From Saccharomycodes ludwigii (taxonomy: Eukaryota; Ascomycota; Saccharomycetes; Saccharomycodales; Saccharomycodaceae): 64,000 bases of DNA. The stretch's first letter is position 1, and each line of letters begins with the position of its first letter. The notes beneath the pieces were generated by a model, which did no database searches, was not told where the DNA came from, and saw only the letters and a program-made list of their open reading frames with translations. A program made the translations under genes and the position numbers. Of the stretch, positions 38,605-48,587 are shown piece after piece. The DNA is taken from assembly GCF_020623625.1 (NCBI RefSeq), contig NC_060206.1, positions 620,001 to 684,000 of the forward strand, given 5' to 3'.

Positions 38605-40098
38605 ATGAATGCCATAAGTCTTATAACAAACTATATTCCTAATATACCACCAATAAAACAAAATAACAACAAAAATAATGATAATAGCACACTCAAAGAG
38701 CAAAACGATATAACTAATATTGATTTACACAGCGATAATAATGCAAATGATGATAACAAGTTCACTCATGAATCAACTAAAAAGGAAATTGATAGCCAGG
38801 CGAATTTGGTAAAACCACAAAGTGGCACTACAAATAATGACAATACTGCTACCGGATTTAACCCACTTCCAAACAAATGCATTGTCGATCAAAAAATTAA
38901 TACCTGCACAGATCAAGAATATCAAGGACAAAATGAAATAATTAAGAAGGGAGAGAGCACTCCTTTACTTCTAGCAAAAACACAAATGAAAAAAAATGAT
39001 ACAGATTTCGACCCTAAAAAAACAAAAAAAATTGTAATTATTTGGAAAATTATAATATTTCTGCCCAATCTATTGATTTTAAAACCGGTTCTTTTTATTT
39101 GGTTTATTATAACTTTCCCAATAACCATTTTTGAAAAGCCCAACATTTCTAATAATGAAGTCCCCGCATTATCATCTACTACTACTACTAATACTACTAC
39201 ACTTAATAATGATAAAGACATTGCTAATAATGATAATACGAGTAATACAAACAATAATATTACAATAACACTTGCATCTAAAGCTGATAATGTGATTAAC
39301 TCTACATTTCCAATTATAGAAGAGAATTTGAGTAAAAACAGTTCGATAACGCTAGAAAAAGATACCAATAAAAGTGCAAATAATAGCATGAATGAAACAA
39401 AAAATTCAATATACAGTAAGAAATTTGGAAGATTTTTCTTTCCAAAAAAGCTAATACCGAATTCGATAATAAATAACAGTAGAAAAAAAAAGACCCTAAT
39501 ATTGGATTTGGATGAAACTTTAATTCATTCAATGTCAAGAACAACGTCATCGCCAAATATTTTAAACAACAGCCAGCAGGCACAAGTAATTGAAGTACAA
39601 CTAAAGCTTCCTTCGTCTCCGAGTGGTACCAGTCGAAACACAATCGCTAATTCTAAAATGATATCTACATTGTATTATGTCCTAAAAAGACCATACTGTG
39701 ATTTATTTTTGAATAAAGTTAGCGCCTGGTACAACGTGGTTATTTTTACTGCGTCAATTAAAGAGTATGCTGACCCGGTGATAGATTGGTTGGAGAGCAG
39801 CACCAAGGTGCGAATTGCTAAAAGATTATATAGGACTGATTGCTTGCTGAAAGATGGATTAGGTTACGTCAAAGACTTGAATATTTTGAATCAAAGCTTA
39901 AATGATATAATCATTATTGATAATAGCCCTATAAGCTATTATCTGCACTTGGACAATGCTGTTCATGTGGAAGGATGGATTAATGATCCAAGTGATACAG
40001 ATTTATTACAACTATTGCCACTATTAGAGGCCTTGCGCTTCACCACCGATGTTCGTAACATTTTGTGTCTCAAAAATGGAGAAGATGCATTTAATTGA
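38605..40098 (+). CDS. NEM1: Nem1 catalytic subunit of the nuclear envelope phosphatase
   Basis: HAD-family protein phosphatase; with Spo7 it dephosphorylates the lipin Pah1 at the nuclear/ER membrane and so controls phospholipid versus triacylglycerol synthesis. 497 residues (yeast Nem1 446). The N-terminus is Asn-rich; two adjacent hydrophobic segments at about 143-177 form the membrane anchor. The FCP1-type domain starts at LILDLDETL, with catalytic Asp301 and Asp303, followed by VLKRPYCDLFLNKVSAWYNVVIFTAS, EYADPVIDWLES and IIIDNSP. The C-terminal DVRNILCLKNGEDAFN matches Nem1 well. The A-run flush against the ATG means the mRNA starts translation directly after oligo(A). Confidence 0.95.
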   Translation: MNAISLITNYIPNIPPIKQNNNKNNDNSTLKEQNDITNIDLHSDNNANDDNKFTHESTKKEIDSQANLVKPQSGTTNNDNTATGFNPLPNKCIVDQKINTCTDQEYQGQNEIIKKGESTPLLLAKTQMKKNDTDFDPKKTKKIVIIWKIIIFLPNLLILKPVLFIWFIITFPITIFEKPNISNNEVPALSSTTTTNTTTLNNDKDIANNDNTSNTNNNITITLASKADNVINSTFPIIEENLSKNSSITLEKDTNKSANNSMNETKNSIYSKKFGRFFFPKKLIPNSIINNSRKKKTLILDLDETLIHSMSRTTSSPNILNNSQQAQVIEVQLKLPSSPSGTSRNTIANSKMISTLYYVLKRPYCDLFLNKVSAWYNVVIFTASIKEYADPVIDWLESSTKVRIAKRLYRTDCLLKDGLGYVKDLNILNQSLNDIIIIDNSPISYYLHLDNAVHVEGWINDPSDTDLLQLLPLLEALRFTTDVRNILCLKNGEDAFN

Positions 40099-40251
40099 GC
40101 TGTACTAATCATGTGTATAAAACAAAATATAGATAAAGTAACACTTAGTGATTATATTATTGGCTACATGATGTTAAGTAATGATATAAAAAAAAAAAAA
40201 AAATTAATGTACACATTTATTGACTTTGCTATAATGACAATATAATATATT

Positions 40252-40290
<39 letters not shown>

Positions 40291-40436
40291 CTGAATTTAA
40301 AGAATTAATAATTTATAGGAATTAGGAAAGTTACCTATAGAAAATGCTGAAATGATACTAAACTGTAATAATGAAACAAATCAAAAAAAAAAAAAAAAAA
40401 AAAGGAAAAAATAAAAAAAAATACGTACAAACATGA
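40099..40436. other. Convergent 3' region of NEM1 and MAE1
   Basis: 338 bp with a T-run of about 30 (40255-40286) and A-runs on both sides. Typical of 3' flanks here; nothing else seen. Confidence 0.5.
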
Positions 40437-42404
40437 TCACAATTGATGTGTGTGAACAGCTGGATCTAATCTAACTTGGACCATTGGTCTGTAATCCGGA
40501 TTCCACATTTGTTTCTTAACCCATTCTAGACATTTGTCGAAGTCTCTTGGCACTTTAACAGTGGTGCCTTGAGGAGCACCTGGGACAGGCTCATTTTCAA
40601 TACGAGCAACACCTTCTTTTAGAGCCTCCAAAATAACAGCAGTAGCAACTTTAGCAGATGTTTCATTGATTTCTTCGATAGTTGGTAATAACCCAGGCTT
40701 CGAATTATCTTTCAACAATGGTGACAAGTCAGCCAATTGATCAACAGCAGCACTAATCATCTTATCAGTGATAGAAGAAGCACGACTTAAAACGGCACCT
40801 AAACCAATACCAGGGAAAGAAAAACAATTATTATTTTCAGATATTCTATACAACTCACCATTTGGATCAGCAACAGGGTTGAATGGAGAACCTGTAGCAA
40901 CCAAAGCATCAAAATTAGTCCATTTCATTAAATCTTCTGGGACAGCCTCGTGTAACCTAGTTGGGTTCGATAGAGGGAAAATAATTGGTCTTGGGTTATG
41001 TTTATACATTTCTTTGACAACTTGTTCATTGAACGCACCAGCTTGAGTGGAACAACCGATCAAACAAGTTGGATGGACTTTAGATACAACATCAACCAAC
41101 GATTTGGTATTTATACCTTCCCAATCCTTATCCGGTTTAGCATAAGCCATTTGCTGCGTAGATGAAACATCACCCATACTATCCAAAATCAAACCATGTC
41201 TGTCCATAGCAAAAATTCTGGAACGTGCTTCTTCCTCAGTAGCACCGTGTGTAATCATATGGTTAATAACCTGGTTAGCAACACCTTGACCAGCAGAACC
41301 ACAACCATAAATCAAAACTTTGCTATCCAACAATTCCCTTTTAGTATGTTTTAAAGCAGCAATAAAGGAAGCCATAACTACAGCACCGGTACCTTGAATA
41401 TCATCGTTAAAACAGGGAATAACGTCTCTATACTTGTCCAAAATAGGCTTAGCGTTCAAAACACCAAAATCTTCAAAATGTAAAACAGCATTGGGGAATC
41501 TTTTTTTAACAGACTGAATAAATTTCTCTATAAAATGATCGTACTGTTTGCCTCTAATTCTACTAAATCTGTTACCCATATATAGTTCGTCACGAGCCAA
41601 TTTCTTATTATTTGTACCAGTGTCCAAGCAAACTGGTAAAACTCTACCTGGATGGATACCACCACAGGTAGTCATCAAACCTAGTTTAGCGATGGCAATA
41701 CGGACAGAACCACACCCACAATCACCCAAACCTAGAACACCTTCACCATCAGTAACAACAATGTAATCAACATCTTTGTCTTCACCATAGGCTGCCAATC
41801 TACGATCAATGGAGTCTGGTTCCGTAATATCTAAAAAGACACCTTCTGGTTTCCTAAACCTATGAGAATAAGCAACAATCGCATCACCCTCAGTAGGGGT
41901 ATAGATAATAGGGATCATTTCCCTAATATGCCTTTTAACCAATTCAAAATACAAAACTTTGTTTTGAACCCTTAAACTTGTCATGAAATCGTTTTTCCTC
42001 AAGGGAGCTTTTAAATCGCAATATTGTTTATAAGCTCTTTCCACTTGTTCTTCCAAAGTGTTTACTTGTGGAGGTAACAGGCCGTCTAGACCAAAAGCTT
42101 CTCTTTCTTCTTGTGTAAAAGCAGATCCCTTGTTAAATAGCGGTGAATTTAGTAATTGAAGTCCTGTCAAGGGACATTCGATAACACCATTAGAAGACAA
42201 CCTTGTAGTTTGAGGAGATGGTGGTAACTGGTTTTTTAAGATCTTGGCAGCCTGTGAACCGACAGGTTTTTTCAAATATTTAGATTCTTTAGAAATAGCA
42301 CCAAAATCATTATCCCTTGTTGTATGAATTGGGGTGTAAAATCTGATAGATGAAACACAAGTTTTAGTGCTACAGCCCTTTAGAGAAGTAAATGTTTTTA
42401 ACAT
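40437..42404 (-). CDS. MAE1: Mitochondrial malic enzyme, oxidative decarboxylating
   Basis: Converts malate to pyruvate and CO2 with NAD(P)+ in the mitochondrial matrix. 655 residues (yeast Mae1 669). The start MLKTFTSLKGCSTKTCVSSIRF is a basic, Ser/Thr-rich presequence. Conserved features: CPLTGLQLLNSPLFNKG at 77-93, catalytic Tyr168 in IIYTPTEG, metal-binding Glu311-Asp312 in HFEDF and Asp335 in FNDDIQGTG, and the NAD-binding Gly367-Cys-Gly369-x2-Gly372. In S. cerevisiae MAE1 (YKL029C) is close to IXR1 (YKL032C), which fits the interleaved ancestral order of this window. It shares a divergent promoter with PRP16. Confidence 0.97.
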   Translation of the reverse strand: MLKTFTSLKGCSTKTCVSSIRFYTPIHTTRDNDFGAISKESKYLKKPVGSQAAKILKNQLPPSPQTTRLSSNGVIECPLTGLQLLNSPLFNKGSAFTQEEREAFGLDGLLPPQVNTLEEQVERAYKQYCDLKAPLRKNDFMTSLRVQNKVLYFELVKRHIREMIPIIYTPTEGDAIVAYSHRFRKPEGVFLDITEPDSIDRRLAAYGEDKDVDYIVVTDGEGVLGLGDCGCGSVRIAIAKLGLMTTCGGIHPGRVLPVCLDTGTNNKKLARDELYMGNRFSRIRGKQYDHFIEKFIQSVKKRFPNAVLHFEDFGVLNAKPILDKYRDVIPCFNDDIQGTGAVVMASFIAALKHTKRELLDSKVLIYGCGSAGQGVANQVINHMITHGATEEEARSRIFAMDRHGLILDSMGDVSSTQQMAYAKPDKDWEGINTKSLVDVVSKVHPTCLIGCSTQAGAFNEQVVKEMYKHNPRPIIFPLSNPTRLHEAVPEDLMKWTNFDALVATGSPFNPVADPNGELYRISENNNCFSFPGIGLGAVLSRASSITDKMISAAVDQLADLSPLLKDNSKPGLLPTIEEINETSAKVATAVILEALKEGVARIENEPVPGAPQGTTVKVPRDFDKCLEWVKKQMWNPDYRPMVQVRLDPAVHTHQL

Positions 42405-42637
42405 TTCTGCTTGTGATTTATTTTATTTTATTTTATTTTTTTCTCGAATATATGAGCTTTTTACAAAAACAAAAACAACTATTTAATTAAAATTGTAACC
42501 TAATAATTATTCACCTTTTTTGTCCGTTAAATGAATATATATGTCTTTTGTTTTTTTTTTTTTTTTATTTTTTTTTCTTTGAATATTGAATAGTTTGTGT
42601 TGGTGATAACGATGAGAGACAAGACCAGTTTGTTTGT

Positions 42638-42678
42638 ATTTTTCTTTTTCTTTTTCTTTTTCTTTTTCTTTTTCTTTC
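42638..42678 (+). repeat. TTTTTC hexanucleotide microsatellite
   Basis: Six to seven copies of a 6-bp TTTTTC unit upstream of MAE1, inside a longer pyrimidine tract. Confidence 0.85.
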
Positions 42679-42924
42679 TTTTCTTTGCTTTATAGAATTA
42701 AATATTGTTCAAAAATGAGTTGTTTATATATCCCAACTTCGAAGAGCATGAAAATGTTTTAAATGGTACAAATTTTCTCTTTTCTTTTCTTCGTTTTTTT
42801 TTTTTTCATTTTTGCCCAAAATTAACACTTTCCACATTAATCGCGTACAGCAAATGATTTATTGCAATTTGCAGCACTTTTTTTTCATTAAAATTTTTGG
42901 GCGTTAATGGCCAAGAAATAGCAT

Positions 42925-42944
42925 TAATCCGATATAATCCGATA
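42925..42944 (+). promoter_or_regulatory. Tandem direct repeat TAATCCGATA x2
   Basis: Two perfect abutting copies of a 10-bp unit, placing the two TCCG cores one helical turn apart on the same DNA face. A third TCCGG follows 12 bases after the second core. It lies in the MAE1/PRP16 divergent promoter. Confidence 0.5.
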
Positions 42945-43339
42945 CTTTCCGGGATGTTTTTAATTTTTTTTGTGGAATGCAAGCTTTCAAATTCGTGCAG
43001 GCTGTTTTTACCCGTACGATTCCGCTCTCCTTTTTCCTTCTTTTTTTTCCGATAACCTCCGCTGCGAAATGCGTTTATTTTTTTAATTTTTTTTTTTTAG
43101 TAAGCCGAAAATCGGAATTTATCTGCTAGCGGTCTATGTTATTCTATCCGGGTAAATAACAACTGTCTGGGTAACCCATCCTATCAATATCTAAGCTGTT
43201 TTAACCGCCTTTGCCTAACAAAAAAATATATAAAAAAAAAAAAGGCTTCATATCTAAAATATAAAAACATACCCAACAGCCTTGGATCACATTGATTGCT
43301 GCTTATCCAATATATATCATACAATAAAACAAGAATTAC

Positions 43340-46300
43340 ATGCATCAAAGAATTCAAGCATATTTTAAAAGCTATTATAATAATAATAATACTAGTAATT
43401 ATACCAAAAATAAAAATGGCGATCTTGATTTAACTTCAAACTTGTTAAATACTATAGAAAAGATTTATATGAAAAATAAGTTTAATGAACAACAATTTGT
43501 AATAACATGTTCTATGCTTAATAGGTATTTGAAAAATGAGCCTAATTTATTGAAAGGTTTATTTCATTACTTAAAAGATTATAAGGAAAGTAGTTCTATT
43601 AATAATTTTTCTGAGGGTACCGTTAGCACTACCACTGTCACTGATAATAATAACATTGTTGATATTACTACTACTACTACTACTACTCCATACAGGGAAA
43701 ATACACAAATATTAAAAAAGAAAAAGGTATTTAAACCATTTGAAACTCATAATAATAAAAACCATATAAACTTACAAAATATTAATTATGCAGATGATGA
43801 CGATTTATTGTTGTCTGAAATCCAAGATAGTGATAAAACAAAAAAAAAAAAAAAGGAAAAACCGAATTCTTTGTTCAAAAGAAAGTTAAATAAAGATAAA
43901 GCCCAACAATTAAAGGAATATACACCTAATCCCACACTGCAAAATAATTCAAATATCACTACAAGGGGTTCACCTACTTTTAGGGAACAAAATACTTTCC
44001 TCCCCCACTCCCCTACAACTAATTATAATTTACCAAGTTTACGTAAGAAACAAAGCACAAAACAAGAACCGTTTAATGATGAAATTCTAGCAGAAAGGAC
44101 ACAATATAATAAAGAGGAAGATCTACGAAAAAAAAGTACTTGGTATAATAATGATGCTAGTAATGAAAATGCTGAAAAACAAACTTATAATCATGATGAT
44201 ACCCCTGAAAATGATTTTTTCCAAGAATATCACAATAATAAAAAAGCGATAAAGAGAGAAGAGGGGGATGAACTTATCAAATTAAATCCGATCTCGTTAA
44301 AGGAAAGAACAGAATTAATCCCACCATTTTTAACGATTTATAACAATAAGGCTGGAGAGCAGGCAATTGTAGGAACTCTTATAGCATCTAATGTTGAAAA
44401 TAGTACTGATGCTACTGCTTCCTCATTTACAATTATGCCTCCCAGCAGAGATCCGGACGGGCAATTTACCAAGAATGCTAAATTGGGTAGCCATTCATTA
44501 ATGTTGAGGAAAAAATTGAAGGACCAAAAGACTGTTATAGACAATAAAAATGCCAACGAAACCATGTCCAACGTTGTAAATAACAATAACCAAAACAAAA
44601 GAAATGAAAATACTATTTCCGAGCCACATGCTTCAAAAAATGAAGAACAAAAAGAGTTAATAGAAGAAAGTTATGAAGACATCCAAAATAAAAGAAAGCA
44701 ATTACCGGCTTACAAATGTGGGAATGAGATATTAAATATAGTTCGAGAAAACCAAGTGGTTGTTATTGTAGGTGAAACTGGTTCTGGTAAGACTACACAG
44801 TTACCGCAAATTTTAAGTAAGGAATATGGCAAAAAAATTGGCATTACACAACCACGACGCGTTGCTGCTTTGAGTGTTGCCACTAGAGTGGCACAAGAAA
44901 TGAATGTTGAATTAGGTACTTTAGTTGGATATACCATTAGGTTTGAGGATAAAACTACAAAAGACACACGAATTAAATATATGACAGATGGTATTTTGTT
45001 AAGAGAAACTTTAAAAGATTCGATGCTATATGAGTATGACTGTATTATTATGGATGAAGCACACGAAAGGACATTGAACACCGATGTATTATTAGGTTTT
45101 TTTAAAAATTTATTGGCAAAAAGAAGAGATATTAAATTAATTATTACCTCTGCCACGATGAATGCTTCCAAATTTGTCCAGTTTTTCCCCAATGCGCCTA
45201 ACTATATTATACCGGGCAGGACCTTCCCCGTTACAAATATTTATACTAGATTCCCTGTTTCAGATTATTTAGAAAGTGCCATCCAACAATGTGTTAAGAT
45301 ACACATGTCAACTCCATTAAACGAGGATATTTTAATTTTTATGACGGGCCAAGAAGACGTTGAAATGGCTTGTGGCATGTTGATGGAAAAATTGATTGCT
45401 GTTTATTCTTCCAAATACCAAGAGGATCCCGATAAATTACAAAATGAAATTTGTATTTTCCCATTTTATTCCACGCTACCCCAAGATTCACAGAAGCAGG
45501 TATTCAAACCACTAAACAGCACTAATAAAAGAAAAGTCATTGTGTCAACGAATATTGCAGAAACTTCTTTGACTATAGATGGAATAAAACATGTAATTGA
45601 TTGTGGATATTCAAAACTAAAAGTGTACAACCCAAGAATTGGTTTAGATAGTCTACAAATAACGCCTATCTCACAGGCAAATGCACAACAACGATCTGGT
45701 AGGGCTGGAAGAACAGGCCCAGGTACCTGTTACAGATTATATACAGAATCCACTTTTTTATTTGAAATGTATAAGGAGACCATACCGGAAATACAAAGAA
45801 CTAATTTGAGTAACGTTTTATTAATGTTGAAATCTTTGGGTGTGCAAGATGTTTTATCCTTTCCCTTTATTGATCCACCGCCTAAAGTCACTTTAATGAC
45901 ATCTTTGTATGAACTATGGAGCATAGGCACTTTGGATAATATGGGTAACTTGACTAAGTTAGGTACCCAAATGGCCAAATTTCCATTGAATCCAAACTTA
46001 TGCAAAATGTTAATCAATTCTATTGCTTTGGACTGCACTGAAGAGTTGCTAATTATAGTTTCCATGTTATCAATTCCCAATATTTTTTATAGACCTAAAA
46101 ATGCCGAAGCAGAGGCTGATAAGGAAAGAGCTAGGTTTTATGTAGCTGGTTCAGATCATATAACTTTATTAAATGTGTACTCACAATGGAGAGCCAATAG
46201 ATATTCTTCACAATGGTGCAAAAAACATTATATTATTTATAGGTCGATGCAAAGAGCTAATGATATTATAGGCCAATTAAGATCGATAATGGATTCAATC

Positions 46301-46882
46301 GTCAAGGGGAATATGAGAAAGAGTAGAAGGTATAATAGTAATAAAACAAACACAATACTTGGTATACATGACAACAACACTTTTAGTTCTTGGAAAAATG
46401 TCAGAAAATGTATTGTAAGTGGTTACTCATATAAAAATATCGGTAAAAGAGTTGGATTAAATAAATATATTTCTTTACAAAATGGTATGCCATTGCAGCT
46501 GCACCCAACAAGTTCCTTATTTGGGTTAGGTGATCTACCGCCATATGTTGTATATCATGAATTGTTGTTAACCACCAAAGAGTATATAACTGTGGTTACT
46601 GCGGCTGATCCAATTTGGCTAGTTGAATATAATTTATTATTTTTTAATATTAGTTGCACAGACTCGGCTCAACAAGAAATTGCTGAGAATATACAAAAGT
46701 TGAAGGAGAAAAAATTGAAAAGATTACAAGATGACAAGGCTATGTTTAATAGCAATGCGATTAAAGAACTGGATGATGATTGGGATGGTTATGGTACTAG
46801 CGGCGACAAAAGGAAAGATGTGAGTAATATTATGAGTACCAGAAAATTATTTAAAAGGAGAAGACGTGGTGGAGGATTATAG
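43340..46882 (+). CDS. PRP16: DEAH-box spliceosomal ATPase Prp16
   Basis: RNA helicase that remodels the spliceosome between the two catalytic steps and proofreads 5' and branch sites. 1180 residues (yeast Prp16 1071). The first 450 residues are an Asn/Lys-rich, poorly conserved extension. The helicase core has Walker A GETGSGKTT from 478, TQPRRVAALSVA, DEAH at 572-575, ITSATMNASKF, FMTGQEDVE and QRSGRAGR at 784-791. The C-terminal winged-helix, ratchet and OB region includes SMLSIPNIFYRP, HITLLNVYSQWRAN and LHPTSSLFGLGDLPPYVVYHELLLTTKEY. The spacing and the YRP, LHPTS and VYHELL blocks fit Prp16 better than Prp2, Prp22 or Prp43. PRP16-OMA1-TVP38 adjacency (YKR086-088) agrees. Confidence 0.95.
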   Translation: MHQRIQAYFKSYYNNNNTSNYTKNKNGDLDLTSNLLNTIEKIYMKNKFNEQQFVITCSMLNRYLKNEPNLLKGLFHYLKDYKESSSINNFSEGTVSTTTVTDNNNIVDITTTTTTTPYRENTQILKKKKVFKPFETHNNKNHINLQNINYADDDDLLLSEIQDSDKTKKKKKEKPNSLFKRKLNKDKAQQLKEYTPNPTLQNNSNITTRGSPTFREQNTFLPHSPTTNYNLPSLRKKQSTKQEPFNDEILAERTQYNKEEDLRKKSTWYNNDASNENAEKQTYNHDDTPENDFFQEYHNNKKAIKREEGDELIKLNPISLKERTELIPPFLTIYNNKAGEQAIVGTLIASNVENSTDATASSFTIMPPSRDPDGQFTKNAKLGSHSLMLRKKLKDQKTVIDNKNANETMSNVVNNNNQNKRNENTISEPHASKNEEQKELIEESYEDIQNKRKQLPAYKCGNEILNIVRENQVVVIVGETGSGKTTQLPQILSKEYGKKIGITQPRRVAALSVATRVAQEMNVELGTLVGYTIRFEDKTTKDTRIKYMTDGILLRETLKDSMLYEYDCIIMDEAHERTLNTDVLLGFFKNLLAKRRDIKLIITSATMNASKFVQFFPNAPNYIIPGRTFPVTNIYTRFPVSDYLESAIQQCVKIHMSTPLNEDILIFMTGQEDVEMACGMLMEKLIAVYSSKYQEDPDKLQNEICIFPFYSTLPQDSQKQVFKPLNSTNKRKVIVSTNIAETSLTIDGIKHVIDCGYSKLKVYNPRIGLDSLQITPISQANAQQRSGRAGRTGPGTCYRLYTESTFLFEMYKETIPEIQRTNLSNVLLMLKSLGVQDVLSFPFIDPPPKVTLMTSLYELWSIGTLDNMGNLTKLGTQMAKFPLNPNLCKMLINSIALDCTEELLIIVSMLSIPNIFYRPKNAEAEADKERARFYVAGSDHITLLNVYSQWRANRYSSQWCKKHYIIYRSMQRANDIIGQLRSIMDSIVKGNMRKSRRYNSNKTNTILGIHDNNTFSSWKNVRKCIVSGYSYKNIGKRVGLNKYISLQNGMPLQLHPTSSLFGLGDLPPYVVYHELLLTTKEYITVVTAADPIWLVEYNLLFFNISCTDSAQQEIAENIQKLKEKKLKRLQDDKAMFNSNAIKELDDDWDGYGTSGDKRKDVSNIMSTRKLFKRRRRGGGL

Positions 46883-47130
46883 TATTTTTTTTTTTTTTTT
46901 TTTAGTAATTAAAAGTCTTTTATAGAAAGTTTTTTTATATTTTTTTTTTTATCTTTTTTAATTAAATTTCTTTTTTTTTTCATTTTTATTTTTTTGACGA
47001 TAAATCCCCCCCTTTATGAATTTGCTTTCTTATTTACTTATTTATTTTTTATTAGAATGCTGAGAATAAAAGGCTAGAGAAAGAATATATATATATATAT
47101 ATGCTTATAATAACACAGCATCTATGAAAA
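46883..47130. promoter_or_regulatory. PRP16-OMA1 intergenic
   Basis: T-rich 3' flank of PRP16 followed by a (TA)n run at 47087-47102 about 30 bp upstream of the OMA1 ATG. Nothing else seen. Confidence 0.45.
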
Positions 47131-48189
47131 ATGTTTCGTTTAAGGAATTCTTTATTAAGGAATAAATATAGCTACAGCAGCAACATTTTAAAAAGAACTT
47201 TTTTTAATATACCAACAGGAAACGGGAGCAATAATTTGAGACCTGTCTACAATAGATTTGATGGAAGCCATCAACAGGGCAATGGTGACGGTGCAAATTT
47301 TACTCAGCTACTATTTGATCCCAGTTCCAGAAAATACTTGGCTATAATTTTTGGAGGTGGTGGACTGTTCTACGTAACACACTTGGACGAAGCACCAGTT
47401 TCGCATAGAAAAAGGTTTATTTGGTTACCACGCATATTAGAATTGAAAATAGGAGAGTATACATACAACAGGGTTTTACAGGAAACAGGACAATCATTAC
47501 TACCAGCTAATCATCCACTAACATTAAAGGTAGAACGGATCTTTCGTAGATTAGTGGATGCTGCTATAAGTGATCCACAAAATGCAAATGTTAGAGATTT
47601 AATTAAAGATGTAAACTGGAAGATACATATAGTGAACGATCCAAGAATGCCACCAAATGCTTTTGTATTGCCCGGCGGGAAAGTTTTTGTTTTCAGCAGT
47701 ATCTTGGGTATTTGTCAAAATGACAATGGGTTAGCAACGGTTTTATCCCATGAGTTTGCACATCAATTGGCAAGGCATACTGCTGAGAACTTGAGTAAAC
47801 TACCTGTTTATACGCTTATGGGGTTGACACTGTACTCAATAACAGGATCAAGTTATTTTAATAGGTTGATTTTAGATGCAGCTATTAGAATGCCTGCTAG
47901 TAGACAGATGGAAACTGAAGCAGATTATATTGGATTAATGATCATGTCTCGTGCATGTTTTGATCCAAGAGAAAGTGTTAATTTATGGAAACGAATGGAA
48001 AATTTTGAAAAAACACAAATGAAAGGAGGAATGCCATTGGAATTTCTAAGTACGCATCCTTCAAGTGATCGTAGGATGGAGAATATGAAGGAATGGTTGC
48101 CCAAAGCCATTAGTATTTATGAGCAAAGTGATTGTAACGCATTTAGAAATGTATTAACCAGAGGTGGGTTTCCTACCCTTTTCGTATAA
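47131..48189 (+). CDS. OMA1: Mitochondrial inner-membrane metalloendopeptidase Oma1 (M48)
   Basis: Zinc protease of mitochondrial quality control and stress response. 352 residues (yeast Oma1 345). The N-terminus is basic (MFRLRNSLLRNKYSYSSNILKR), a presequence; a Gly-rich hydrophobic segment near 70-85 (LAIIFGGGGLFYVT) is the membrane anchor. The zinc site is intact: His207-Glu-x2-His211 in LSHEFAHQLARH, with the third ligand Glu263 in ETEADYIGL. FVLPGGKVFVFSSIL before the site and FLSTHPSSDRRMENM after it match the family. The order PRP16-OMA1-TVP38 is as in S. cerevisiae, although OMA1 is flipped relative to PRP16. It is the working M48 protease here, in contrast to the Ste24-like protein at 9.6-11.2 kb. 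Confidence 0.97.
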   Translation: MFRLRNSLLRNKYSYSSNILKRTFFNIPTGNGSNNLRPVYNRFDGSHQQGNGDGANFTQLLFDPSSRKYLAIIFGGGGLFYVTHLDEAPVSHRKRFIWLPRILELKIGEYTYNRVLQETGQSLLPANHPLTLKVERIFRRLVDAAISDPQNANVRDLIKDVNWKIHIVNDPRMPPNAFVLPGGKVFVFSSILGICQNDNGLATVLSHEFAHQLARHTAENLSKLPVYTLMGLTLYSITGSSYFNRLILDAAIRMPASRQMETEADYIGLMIMSRACFDPRESVNLWKRMENFEKTQMKGGMPLEFLSTHPSSDRRMENMKEWLPKAISIYEQSDCNAFRNVLTRGGFPTLFV

Positions 48190-48587
48190 TTTTATTTGAC
48201 CGGAGAGATGGATTCTCTATTTGTATATAGAATCGGAAACGTGTATAGCACAATATCCGAGTGAAGGGGGGTTTTGATTGCGAAAGTAACGGACAAGTGC
48301 TATGCTATAGTCCGAAGTCCGGGACAGAATTTTTTTTAATTTTTTATTTTGTAGCATCGCTTTATGAATATTCAAAACGTCAAAACAAATTATAATTTAA
48401 TGCAACTCTTGAACTTATTTTATTTAAAAAAAAAAAAAAAAAGAAAAAGAAAAAAGGAAAAAAGTGATAGAAACAATAAATACACATTGCTGTTTTGTTA
48501 GTTTTTAAACATCCATTTGATCGGGAAAATAAAATATAAAAAATAAAAAATAAAAAAAAAAAAATAAAAAAAAAATAAAAAAAAGAC
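48190..48587 (+). promoter_or_regulatory. OMA1-RTS2 intergenic; promoter of RTS2 with CCG motifs
   Basis: 398 bp. A GC-containing island at about 48198-48326 has ATATCCGAG, AACGGACAAG and TCCGAAGTCCGGG. The rest is A-runs up to the RTS2 ATG. Confidence 0.5.
48311..48322 (+). promoter_or_regulatory. Putative CGG-type factor site TCCGAAGTCCGG (site 1)
   Basis: 12-mer holding two direct TCCG cores 7 bp apart (on the other strand CGG-N4-CGG). The identical 12-mer occurs at 60964-60975 in the TGL4/PXL1 promoter. The related CGGACAAG lies just upstream. Confidence 0.45.

Larger units (their letters stand above)
42405..43339. promoter_or_regulatory. Divergent promoter of MAE1 and PRP16
   Basis: 0.93 kb. 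It contains a TTTTTC repeat (42638-42678), a perfect tandem 10-mer TAATCCGATA (42925-42944) followed by TTTCCGGG, and further CCG motifs at about 43019-43024, 43048-43065 and 43103-43115. Candidate binding region for a CGG-type factor. Confidence 0.5.
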
